Positions 1 through 5,790 of a stretch of 5,803 nucleotides of DNA are shown here, piece after piece. Position 1 is the first letter of the stretch; every line of letters begins with the position of its first letter. The DNA comes from Mailhella sp. (lineage in GTDB: Bacteria; Desulfobacterota; Desulfovibrionia; Desulfovibrionales; Desulfovibrionaceae). Below the pieces are notes generated by a model that worked only from the letters and a program-made list of their open reading frames with translations, was not told the DNA's origin and made no database searches. Position numbers and translations under genes: made by a program. Location: positions 1-5,803 of the forward strand of contig JAHHTE010000135.1 in NCBI GenBank assembly GCA_020024815.1. Reading direction: 5' to 3'.

Positions 1-9
1 CAGATTAAT

Positions 10-984
10 TTATAAATTATTTTCTTTTAAAGCTTGTCCAATATAATTCCAAACATTATCCACTACTTTTTGAAATTCATCTGCAGGTAAATAATCAGTT
101 GTAAGTCCTGCTTTCTTAAACTTTTCTTGAACTTGTGGATCAGATAATGCCTCTTTAATTAGATCTTGCATAATTATAACACACTCATCAGGAGTTCTTT
201 TAGGTGCAAGTAAGCCATGAGAAGAAGTAAAGACAAATTTATCATTATTATCTAATTGTTCTTTAAAAGTTGGTACATCAGGAAATTCACTTAATCTTTC
301 CGCACTACTTACACCAATCATTCTAAAATCACCAGAAGCAACATAAGGTTTTTGATTTACAGTAACCCCAAAACCAGAAGTTATATGCTTTCCTAAAAGA
401 GCTGTTGATACATCATGTCCACTAGTATAACTAATATGAGGTAAATTTACATCAGGATATGCTTGTAATATATTTGCCATAAATAATCTTTGAGTTGAAA
501 GTGCCCCATGTGTTGCAAAATTATATTTATTAGGTTCTTTTTTAGCTGCTTCAAAAAGATCCTTTATTGAATAAATATTTGAATCTGCATTAACTGAAAG
601 ACTTAAAACCATATTTGTAACTTGTGCAACTGCTTTAAAATTATCAATGCTATATCCTGTTTTTTTCACTTGAGGAGTTGTTGAAAAAGTAGCAATAGCA
701 GGAAATCCATAAGTATATCCATCAGGTCTAGCTTTAGCCACATCAAGCATAGCTGGTGCTCCTGCCCCACCACCTTTGCACACAATATTTAATGTAATAT
801 TATGTTTTCCTTGAAAATATTCTGCAATAATTCTAGCAGCAATATCAACTGCTCCACCAGGTCCAAAAGGAATAATTATTGTTATTGGACGAGTTGGATA
901 TTTAGCTAAAGCAAATTGAGGAAAGCATAAAGAAAGTATAACCACACTCATAAAAATTATTATTGATGCAAATGATTTTTTCAT
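10..984 (-). CDS. tctC: TctC/Bug-family periplasmic solute-binding protein of a tripartite tricarboxylate transporter
   Basis: This is the extracytoplasmic receptor of a TTT uptake system. It binds a small carboxylate in the periplasm and delivers it to TctAB. The 324-residue length is normal for the family. A Sec signal peptide covers residues 1-27 (MKK, a hydrophobic core, then FALA before K28), so signal peptidase I cleavage after A27 is likely. The mature protein opens with the family hallmark YPTRPITIIIPFGPGG (29-44), followed by D47 and R51. Further family motifs are GGGAGA (71-76), RPDGYT (86-91) and FPDVPTF (234-240). The second ligand loop reads ATHGALST (157-164), unlike the usual SSxGxGS-type sequence, so ligand choice may differ. 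The gene is last in the visible operon, 11 bp after the M20 gene. Its ATG has an AAAGGG Shine-Dalgarno 7 bases upstream. Family assignment is secure; the ligand is unknown. Confidence 0.95.
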   Translation of the reverse strand: MKKSFASIIIFMSVVILSLCFPQFALAKYPTRPITIIIPFGPGGAVDIAARIIAEYFQGKHNITLNIVCKGGGAGAPAMLDVAKARPDGYTYGFPAIATFSTTPQVKKTGYSIDNFKAVAQVTNMVLSLSVNADSNIYSIKDLFEAAKKEPNKYNFATHGALSTQRLFMANILQAYPDVNLPHISYTSGHDVSTALLGKHITSGFGVTVNQKPYVASGDFRMIGVSSAERLSEFPDVPTFKEQLDNNDKFVFTSSHGLLAPKRTPDECVIIMQDLIKEALSDPQVQEKFKKAGLTTDYLPADEFQKVVDNVWNYIGQALKENNL

Positions 985-991
985 AATAATT

Positions 992-997
992 CCCTTT
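992..997 (-). promoter_or_regulatory. Ribosome binding site of tctC overlapping the M20 stop
   Basis: AAAGGG on the coding strand lies 7 bases before the tctC ATG. It overlaps the TAA stop of the M20 gene (TAAAGGG), the same arrangement as at the tctA/M20 junction. Confidence 0.7.
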
Positions 998-2210
998 AAT
1001 TTTTAAAATGTTTTGAAGCTTGTATACTTGCCAAAGCCATCAGTTTACAACGTGGAATAATTGTTGATGGTATCATAAATTCTTTTTCTGAATGTAAAAA
1101 TCCTCCTTCTGGACCCATACTACAAATACTTGGTATTTTTAAAATACTTGAACAAAATCCTGATTCTGCTGCTCCTTTTGATGCTTCTAAATGCGGAACA
1201 TAATCAATTAATTTTCCTGCTGAATATACAAAATCATATAATTGTTGTGTATCTTGAGTTGGAACAAGTGGAGGTAAACGAAGTCCACCACTAAGAATTG
1301 ATTTTGTTCCCGAAATATATGTTTTTTGTGTTTCATGTTTTATATTTTCCACAAGTTTTATACCATCTTCTAATGTTTTATAACTAATATGTATTCTTGC
1401 AGTTGCATTTGGTGCAACAGAATTAGCAGAAATACCTCCTTTTATAAGTCCTGTATTTACAGTTAAATCATGTTCTAAATCTAAATAATTATTATAAGCC
1501 AAAATTTTATGTGCTAATTCTAAAATAGCCGAAGAACCTTCTGCATAAGCTCTACCTGCATGAGAAGCTTTTCCTATTATTTCTAATAAAAAATGCCCTG
1601 ATCCCTTTCTTTCAATAGTAACCCCATTACCTATATAACCTGGTTCTGTACAAAAAGAAGCTATTGGATTTTTAAGTTCTTTTTTTAGAATTGGTAAAGT
1701 AGAAGGTGATCCTAATTCTTCATCAGGTGAAAAAGTTAATGTTATTGGTGTGGTAACAAGGTTCAACTCTTTTAATGCTTTAGCAATAAAAATATTCATA
1801 ATTAACCCTGATTTCATATCAATAATACCAGGACCATAAACTCTATCATTTTTTTTATCATAAGAAAAAGGTCGCTTTGCTGCTGTTCCTTTAGGAAATA
1901 CAGTATCCATGTGAGCTAAAAACACAATGCCTGCATTTTCTTCTTTAGAATGGGTTCTTGCAGTAAAAACATTCCCTAAATTATCTTGCCATTGTTCATC
2001 TTCAGGACTTTTTTCTTTTTTTATTTTTTCAGTTATAAAACTCGTACCTTCAAAAAAAGATAAGATTTTTTCTCCTACTAAATTAACATCATCTCCATCA
2101 TGAGAAAATGAATCCATATTTACAATTGTTTCAATTTTATTTAACATATCTTGATAATGATCATTAAACCAATTATCTAATTCAACCAAAGTTTTCTTTA
2201 ACTCGTCCAT
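996..2210 (-). CDS. M20-family zinc peptidase/amidohydrolase, carboxypeptidase G2 (glutamate carboxypeptidase)-like
   Basis: This is a predicted cytoplasmic di-zinc hydrolase that cleaves a peptide or amide bond next to a free carboxylate. The 404 residues show the full M20 pattern: HMD (H100, D102), bridging aspartate D131 in GPGIIDMKSG, catalytic E164 with ligand E165 in SPDEELGS, E189 in TEPG, and H373 in LHSEKE. The dimerisation (lid) domain contains SHAGR (H217) and GGISANSVAPN (258-268). The N-terminal IVNMDSFSHDGD (29-40) and the HMDTVFPKG stretch resemble carboxypeptidase G2 more than ArgE, DapE or HipO. No signal peptide is present, unlike secreted carboxypeptidase G2, so it should act on imported substrate. 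The conserved C-terminal GGxSDxN-like motif reads GAAESGF (346-352). The gene lies between tctA and tctC, with spacers of 10 and 11 bp, and has a strong AGGAGG. The fold and catalytic competence are well supported; the substrate (glutamyl, N-acyl or other conjugate) is not determinable. Confidence 0.92.
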   Translation of the reverse strand: MDELKKTLVELDNWFNDHYQDMLNKIETIVNMDSFSHDGDDVNLVGEKILSFFEGTSFITEKIKKEKSPEDEQWQDNLGNVFTARTHSKEENAGIVFLAHMDTVFPKGTAAKRPFSYDKKNDRVYGPGIIDMKSGLIMNIFIAKALKELNLVTTPITLTFSPDEELGSPSTLPILKKELKNPIASFCTEPGYIGNGVTIERKGSGHFLLEIIGKASHAGRAYAEGSSAILELAHKILAYNNYLDLEHDLTVNTGLIKGGISANSVAPNATARIHISYKTLEDGIKLVENIKHETQKTYISGTKSILSGGLRLPPLVPTQDTQQLYDFVYSAGKLIDYVPHLEASKGAAESGFCSSILKIPSICSMGPEGGFLHSEKEFMIPSTIIPRCKLMALASIQASKHFKN

Positions 2211-2216
2211 ATATTC

Positions 2217-2222
2217 CCTCCT
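2217..2222 (-). promoter_or_regulatory. Strong ribosome binding site of the M20 gene overlapping the tctA stop
   Basis: A full consensus AGGAGG lies 6 bases before the M20 ATG. The tctA stop codon TAG supplies its first two bases (TAGGAGG). A ribosome ending tctA would finish on this site, favouring re-initiation. This is the best-matching Shine-Dalgarno in the window. Confidence 0.8.
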
Positions 2223-3717
2223 AATTTCTATTTCTATTCTTATACTTATTTATTGCCATTGAAATAAGTGGATTTAATAAAATAAGAAGACTAATAAAAA
2301 GAATGATGCAGGTTACTGGGCTTGTATAAAAAATACTATAATCATTTTGGGATATGGATAATGCTCTTCTAAAATTTGTTTCTGCAATTGGAGATAAAAT
2401 CATAGCTAACAATAAAGGAGGTTGCGGAAAATCAAATTTTGTCATGAAATATCCAAGTGTTCCAAAAATCGCAACAATTAATAAATCAAAAGTTGAATTA
2501 TTTACAGCAAAACCACCAACAACACAAAGAGTTAATACAATTGGCATAAGTAAATTTCCAGGAATTGCAATAATTTTTCCAGCAATTCTAACTGTTATAA
2601 GCCCTACACCTAGCATTAAAATATTAGCAAGAATAAAAGCAGCAAATAAACCATACACTGTAACAGGATGTTCAACAAATAAAAGTGGTCCAGGAGTAAG
2701 TCCTTGAATCATTAAAGCCCCTAACATGATAGCTGTAACAATATCACCAGGAACTCCAAGAGTTAATAAAGGAATTAATGCACCACCACAAACAGCATTA
2801 TTTGATGATTCAGTTGCAGCAATACCTTCAAGGCAACCTTTACCAAATTCTTCAGGTGTTTTTGAATTTCTATGTGCTTCAGAATATGCTAAAAAAGAAG
2901 CTGCACTAACACCTGTTGCGGGAATAATTCCAATAACTGTACCAATAGCAGATGATCTTATAAAATTAATAAAGTTTCCACTAAGTTCTTTTAATTTTAA
3001 TCCTTCTTGAGTTACAGCTGTTTCTTTTAAATTTACTCCACGTATCACATCTTCAATTGTAACAAATACTTGAGAAACAGCGAATAATCCTACTAAAACA
3101 GGAACTAACGATAATCCATTAAATAAATTTGGATTATCAAAAGTATTTCGCATATCACCAGTTACAGGATCTAATCCTATTGATGAAAAAAGTAATCCCA
3201 ATGCAGCAGCAATAATTCCCTTTATTACTTGCCCTGATGAAAGAGATGCCACAATAGCAAGGCCAAAAACAGCAACTGCAAAATATTCAGGTGCACCAAA
3301 AGTCATAGCAGCCTTTGCAAGCAAAGGAGCAATAGAAACAAGAACTAAAGAACTAAATATACCACCAATAAAAGATGCAATTGTAGCCATATCAAGAGCT
3401 TTCTTTGATTGTCCTTTAGCAGTTAAAGCTGGTCCTTCAAGCATTGTTGCAGCTGCCGCAACTGTACCAGGAGTTCCAACCAAAATTGCAGTAATACAAC
3501 CACCATAAATTGCTCCAACATACATTCCTAAAAGAGCAGAAAAAGCATCAATAGCAGGCATACCAAAAGTTAAGGGAATTAATAATGCAACTCCCATTGC
3601 TGCAGTTAAACCAGGTAATGCTCCAAAAATAATTCCTAAAGTAACACCCATTAAATTCGCTATTATACTACTTAATGATAGTGCTAACAAAGTTCCTTCC
3701 AAAATTTGTGAAAACAT
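2221..3717 (-). CDS. tctA: TctA, large membrane subunit of the tripartite tricarboxylate transporter
   Basis: This is the main translocating subunit of the TTT system in the inner membrane. It works with TctB and takes substrate from TctC by ion-coupled secondary transport. The 498 residues match the usual length of about 500 and are almost entirely hydrophobic segments with short loops. Family motifs appear in order: GALPGLTAAMG (32-42), GTPGT (81-85), a second inverted-repeat-type motif GIIPATG (263-269), EGIAATESSNNA (297-308), LTLGVPG (318-324), QGLTPGP (338-344) and the C-terminal SPIAETNFRRALSIS (442-456). The proline- and glycine-rich loops at 32-42 and 263-269 are thought to line the substrate site in this family. 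The gene begins 16 bp after tctB, with AAGGGG 6 bases before the ATG. Its TAG stop overlaps the Shine-Dalgarno of the next gene. Local GC is higher than in its neighbours because of Gly/Ala codons, which needs no transfer explanation. Confidence 0.97.
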   Translation of the reverse strand: MFSQILEGTLLALSLSSIIANLMGVTLGIIFGALPGLTAAMGVALLIPLTFGMPAIDAFSALLGMYVGAIYGGCITAILVGTPGTVAAAATMLEGPALTAKGQSKKALDMATIASFIGGIFSSLVLVSIAPLLAKAAMTFGAPEYFAVAVFGLAIVASLSSGQVIKGIIAAALGLLFSSIGLDPVTGDMRNTFDNPNLFNGLSLVPVLVGLFAVSQVFVTIEDVIRGVNLKETAVTQEGLKLKELSGNFINFIRSSAIGTVIGIIPATGVSAASFLAYSEAHRNSKTPEEFGKGCLEGIAATESSNNAVCGGALIPLLTLGVPGDIVTAIMLGALMIQGLTPGPLLFVEHPVTVYGLFAAFILANILMLGVGLITVRIAGKIIAIPGNLLMPIVLTLCVVGGFAVNNSTFDLLIVAIFGTLGYFMTKFDFPQPPLLLAMILSPIAETNFRRALSISQNDYSIFYTSPVTCIILFISLLILLNPLISMAINKYKNRNRN

Positions 3718-3723
3718 AGTTTA

Positions 3724-3729
3724 CCCCTT
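3724..3729 (-). promoter_or_regulatory. Ribosome binding site of tctA
   Basis: AAGGGG on the coding strand lies 6 bases before the tctA ATG and 4 bases after the tctB stop codon. It confirms the tctA start at 3717. Confidence 0.7.
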
Positions 3730-3733
3730 TATG

Positions 3734-4219
3734 TTAAGGTAATAAGACATTAAAGAACATACCAAAAATAACGAACAATAATCCCGTAGTAATAATAGTA
3801 ACAGATAAAATCTCAATGATATTTTTTCGTCCCAATAAAGGAAGAATAGTAAGTAAAAATAAAACAGTACTAATACAAAAACCACCACCATACTCAAAAA
3901 TAACATTTTCTATACTAAGAAAATAATCTCCTAAATATGTAACCAAAGCTAAATAAAGATAAAAAATGAAAAAGATAAGACAAATTTTAATAAAAACTTT
4001 TTTTTCAGGTAAATATTTTTTAGGAGCATTTTGAATAACCCCTTTAACAATCAGTATAACACTACATAGTATCAAAATAATTAATGACAATTTAGGTAAA
4101 CCTGCTGGACCAATATAATCAATCCCTGAAGCATCTGGCAAAGTTTGCAAACTCCAAAAACCAATGCCACATATTATTAGTAAAAAAATTCCACAAAAAA
4201 CATCAGCAACATTTTTCAT
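3734..4219 (-). CDS. tctB: TctB (DUF1468), small membrane subunit of the tripartite tricarboxylate transporter
   Basis: This is the small, poorly conserved integral membrane partner of TctA. The 161-residue length is typical. Hydrophobic segments lie at about 6-25, 43-62, 76-97, 111-129 and 135-158; the family is usually drawn with four helices, so one of these may be weak or re-entrant. Supporting family features are the IGPAGLPKL turn (36-44) before the second segment and the C-terminal FGMFFNVLLP (152-161), which matches the usual F-x-x-hydrophobic-x-V-x-LP ending. Position also supports the call, since it lies directly upstream of tctA, 16 bp away. The ATG is preceded by AGAGG with 6 bases of spacing. 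An eight-base A tract on the coding strand (3998-4005) encodes part of PEKKVF and is the longest single-base run I noticed in the window. Sequence similarity alone would be weak; sequence plus context makes the call firm. Confidence 0.92.
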   Translation of the reverse strand: MKNVADVFCGIFLLIICGIGFWSLQTLPDASGIDYIGPAGLPKLSLIILILCSVILIVKGVIQNAPKKYLPEKKVFIKICLIFFIFYLYLALVTYLGDYFLSIENVIFEYGGGFCISTVLFLLTILPLLGRKNIIEILSVTIITTGLLFVIFGMFFNVLLP

Positions 4220-4225
4220 ACCTTA

Positions 4226-4230
4226 CCTCT
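4226..4230 (-). promoter_or_regulatory. Ribosome binding site of tctB
   Basis: AGAGG on the coding strand lies 6 bases before the tctB ATG, in the 35-bp spacer after the TauE-like gene. This is the longest spacer in the operon and so the likeliest place for extra internal control. Confidence 0.7.
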
Positions 4231-4233
4231 TTT

Positions 4234-4244
4234 GTATTTAATAC
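4234..4244. repeat. Small inverted repeat in the TauE-like/tctB spacer, weak operator candidate
   Basis: GTATT and AATAC form a perfect 5-bp inverted repeat around one central base, immediately upstream of the tctB Shine-Dalgarno. It has the GT...AC outer dyad seen in GntR-family operators, but the spacing between GT and AC (7 bases) is longer than in the classic FadR site. In AT-rich DNA such a short palindrome may be chance. I found no clear second copy near the regulator start. Confidence 0.2.
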
Positions 4245-4254
4245 GTTGATAAAG

Positions 4255-5052
4255 TTAAATTGTTTCAAGTAACATTTTTATTCCAATAATTAATAATAAA
4301 ATAGAAAAATATTTTTTTATTTTTTGAGTTGGAAGTTTTTGTGTTAATTTTGCTCCTAATGGTGATGTAAATGTACTAAATAAAGTTATCCCTAATAATG
4401 CTGGTAAATAAATATATCCTAATGAAAAATCTGGAAGTTTAGGAACTTGTATACCATTTACAAAATAGCCACATGTTCCTGCAAAAGCAATTGATATTCC
4501 AATAGCAGCTGATGTACCAATAGCTTTTCTAATTTCAACATTATGAAAAATCATAAAAGGTACTGAAAGTGTTCCACCTCCTATACCAACTAAACTTGAA
4601 ATTATACCAATAAAACCACCAATAATACTCATACCTTTTATAGTTGGTAATTGTCTATTAGGTTTTGGTGTTTTTCCTGTAATAAGCTGAATTGAAACAA
4701 AGAATAAAAATAAACTAAAAAATATTTGTAAAAATTTTGTAGGAATTCTAGAGGCAATAAATGAACCTAAAAATGTTCCTAATAATATACTTGGAGCTAT
4801 GGATAAAACTATTTTCCATAATACATTTTTATGTCTATGATGAGAATAAGCACTTGAAATAGAAGTAAATAGTATGCATGCCATAGATGTTCCTAAGGCT
4901 AAATGCATTATATATTGTTGAGGAAAATGTAATAATTCAAAGGAATAAGTAAGCATGGGAACAATGATAATTCCCCCACCAATTCCAAGTAAACCAGCAA
5001 GCAAACCAGCAATAATTCCCAAAATAGCATATAAAATTATTATAGTCGTCAT
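4255..5052 (-). CDS. TauE/SafE-family membrane transporter (former DUF81)
   Basis: This is an integral membrane protein of a family whose characterised members are proposed to move sulfite, sulfoacetate, other organosulfonates or related anions, generally outward. The 265 residues form two homologous halves. The first has GIGGGIIIVP (23-32) and LGTSMA (53-58). The second has GIGGGTLSVP (156-165) and IGTSAA (178-183). Each half is followed by several hydrophobic segments, consistent with about eight helices and a cytoplasmic linker near 125-140. The start codon lies inside the end of the regulator gene (ATGA overlap), with AAGGA 6 bases upstream, so the two are probably translationally coupled. 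It precedes tctBA in the same transcript. It may export a product of the substrate imported by the TTT system, or be a second importer. Substrates in this family cannot be inferred from sequence alone, so sulfur chemistry should not be assumed. Confidence 0.9.
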   Translation of the reverse strand: MTTIIILYAILGIIAGLLAGLLGIGGGIIIVPMLTYSFELLHFPQQYIMHLALGTSMACILFTSISSAYSHHRHKNVLWKIVLSIAPSILLGTFLGSFIASRIPTKFLQIFFSLFLFFVSIQLITGKTPKPNRQLPTIKGMSIIGGFIGIISSLVGIGGGTLSVPFMIFHNVEIRKAIGTSAAIGISIAFAGTCGYFVNGIQVPKLPDFSLGYIYLPALLGITLFSTFTSPLGAKLTQKLPTQKIKKYFSILLLIIGIKMLLETI

Positions 5053-5756
5053 ACCTTATCCTTTTTCTTAGAAAAATAATGTGTATTACTAACAGTAGAT
5101 ATATGCTTTTCTAACAATTTTTTACAACGTAAAGAATCTTTATTCTCAATAGCATCAATTATTTCAAGATGTTCTCGAATAGAAAACTCTTTCCATTCCA
5201 TATCACGTAATTCATCACGTCTCCCGTCAATATATATTTTATTTATTTGCTGAACCGTATTAATAAATAATATATTTCCAGTACACCTTGCTAATTGTAA
5301 ATGAAAAGCTGCATCTAATTTTCCATCAGCAGGTAAATTAAAACTTTTTCTCCTTTGTTGTTCAAAAACAATAAGTTTCAACTGTTCAATATGTTTTTGA
5401 GTTCGTTTTTGTGCTGCAATTTCAGCTATTGCAGGTTCAATTACATTTCTAAATTCCATTATTTGCTCAAATAATGTACTTTTTTGATCTATTACTTCAT
5501 TTAATATTTCTTCAATTGGTTTTAAATCTGGTTTTTTTAAATAATTACCATCTCCTTGTCTACTTTCAATAAGATCTTTTTCTATTAATATTTTAAGTGC
5601 TTTTCTAATAGTTGTTCTAGATACAGAAAATTGTTCTGCTAAAATTCGCTCTGTTGGTAATTTATCCCCTATTTTAAGTTTATTATCTGTTATATATTGA
5701 TATAACTTATTTAATAACATCATTACTTTTGGATCTATTTTTTTGGTTGAATTCAT
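5049..5756 (-). CDS. GntR-family transcriptional regulator, FadR subfamily (winged helix plus FCD ligand domain)
   Basis: This is the predicted operon regulator, 235 residues from the chosen ATG. The N-terminal winged helix-turn-helix spans about 11-75 and includes the hallmark GDKLPTERILAEQFSVSRTTIRKAL-type segment (30-54) and a wing at 64-74 (ESRQGDGNYLK). The C-terminal FCD domain (about 95-222) carries the metal-site pattern DxxxH (D148, H152) plus H196 and H218. In FCD proteins this site coordinates a metal that contacts carboxylate effectors. FadR-type regulators are usually repressors released by an organic-acid ligand, which suits a carboxylate-uptake operon. Start choice: the ATG at 5754-5756 has GAGGT 4 bases upstream. 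An in-frame TTG at 5793-5795 would add 13 residues but has no visible Shine-Dalgarno, so I reject it. The stop overlaps the TauE-like gene by 4 bases. The effector is unknown. Confidence 0.93.
   Translation of the reverse strand: MNSTKKIDPKVMMLLNKLYQYITDNKLKIGDKLPTERILAEQFSVSRTTIRKALKILIEKDLIESRQGDGNYLKKPDLKPIEEILNEVIDQKSTLFEQIMEFRNVIEPAIAEIAAQKRTQKHIEQLKLIVFEQQRRKSFNLPADGKLDAAFHLQLARCTGNILFINTVQQINKIYIDGRRDELRDMEWKEFSIREHLEIIDAIENKDSLRCKKLLEKHISTVSNTHYFSKKKDKV
5059..5063 (-). promoter_or_regulatory. Ribosome binding site of the TauE-like gene, inside the regulator gene
   Basis: AAGGA on the coding strand sits 6 bases before the ATG at 5050-5052. It is embedded in the last codons of the regulator. 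With the ATGA overlap it suggests translational coupling. Confidence 0.7.
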
Positions 5757-5760
5757 TTTA

Positions 5761-5765
5761 ACCTC
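5761..5765 (-). promoter_or_regulatory. Ribosome binding site deciding the regulator start
   Basis: GAGGT on the coding strand lies 4 bases before the ATG at 5754-5756. It is the only Shine-Dalgarno-like sequence upstream of the regulator, and it favours this ATG over the in-frame TTG 39 bases further upstream. Confidence 0.7.
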
Positions 5766-5784
5766 GTTTATTATCTTTGATTTT

Positions 5785-5790
5785 TTTATA
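5785..5790 (-). promoter_or_regulatory. Possible -10 element upstream of the regulator
   Basis: TATAAA on the coding strand lies 28 bases before the regulator ATG, a spacing that would leave a short leader carrying the GAGGT site. The matching -35 box would fall at or beyond the window edge, so it cannot be tested. AT-rich sequence gives many such matches by chance. Confidence 0.22.

Larger units (their letters stand above)
10..5756 (-). other. Single probable operon: regulator, TauE-like, tctB, tctA, M20 hydrolase, tctC
   Basis: All six genes point the same way, with junctions of -4, 35, 16, 10 and 11 bp. No stem-loop followed by a T-run interrupts the coding strand. Two stop codons are built into the next gene's Shine-Dalgarno (TAGGAGG at tctA/M20 and TAAAGGG at M20/tctC), and the regulator and TauE-like genes share ATGA. 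This argues for one transcript with coupled translation. The 3' end is not visible, because the last stop codon is 9 bases from the window edge. Confidence 0.82.

Noticed and set aside
1..9. Terminator after tctC
   Set aside because: Only nine bases remain after the stop codon, with no stem or T-run; any terminator lies outside the window.
919..930. Lipoprotein signal in TctC (C20 after LSL)
   Set aside because: The residue before the cysteine is Leu rather than Gly, Ala or Ser, and a good signal peptidase I site (ALA before K28) follows, so a soluble periplasmic protein is more likely.
2008..2030. T-rich stretch as a terminator or slippage site in the M20 gene
   Set aside because: The runs encode a lysine-rich linker (KIKKEK) inside an intact gene and no GC-rich stem is next to them.
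2354..2707. Plus-strand open frame of 117 codons
   Set aside because: It lies entirely antisense to tctA, whose protein is strongly family-supported. The translation has no recognisable domain and arises from the alanine/glycine-rich codons of tctA.
2726..3010. Plus-strand open frame of 94 codons
   Set aside because: Also antisense to tctA, with no domain and no convincing ribosome binding site.
3721..3906. Minus-strand 61-codon frame overlapping the end of tctB
   Set aside because: It is the +1 frame of tctB, is preceded almost at once by stops in that frame, and owes its hydrophobic look to the U-rich codons of the tctB membrane segments.
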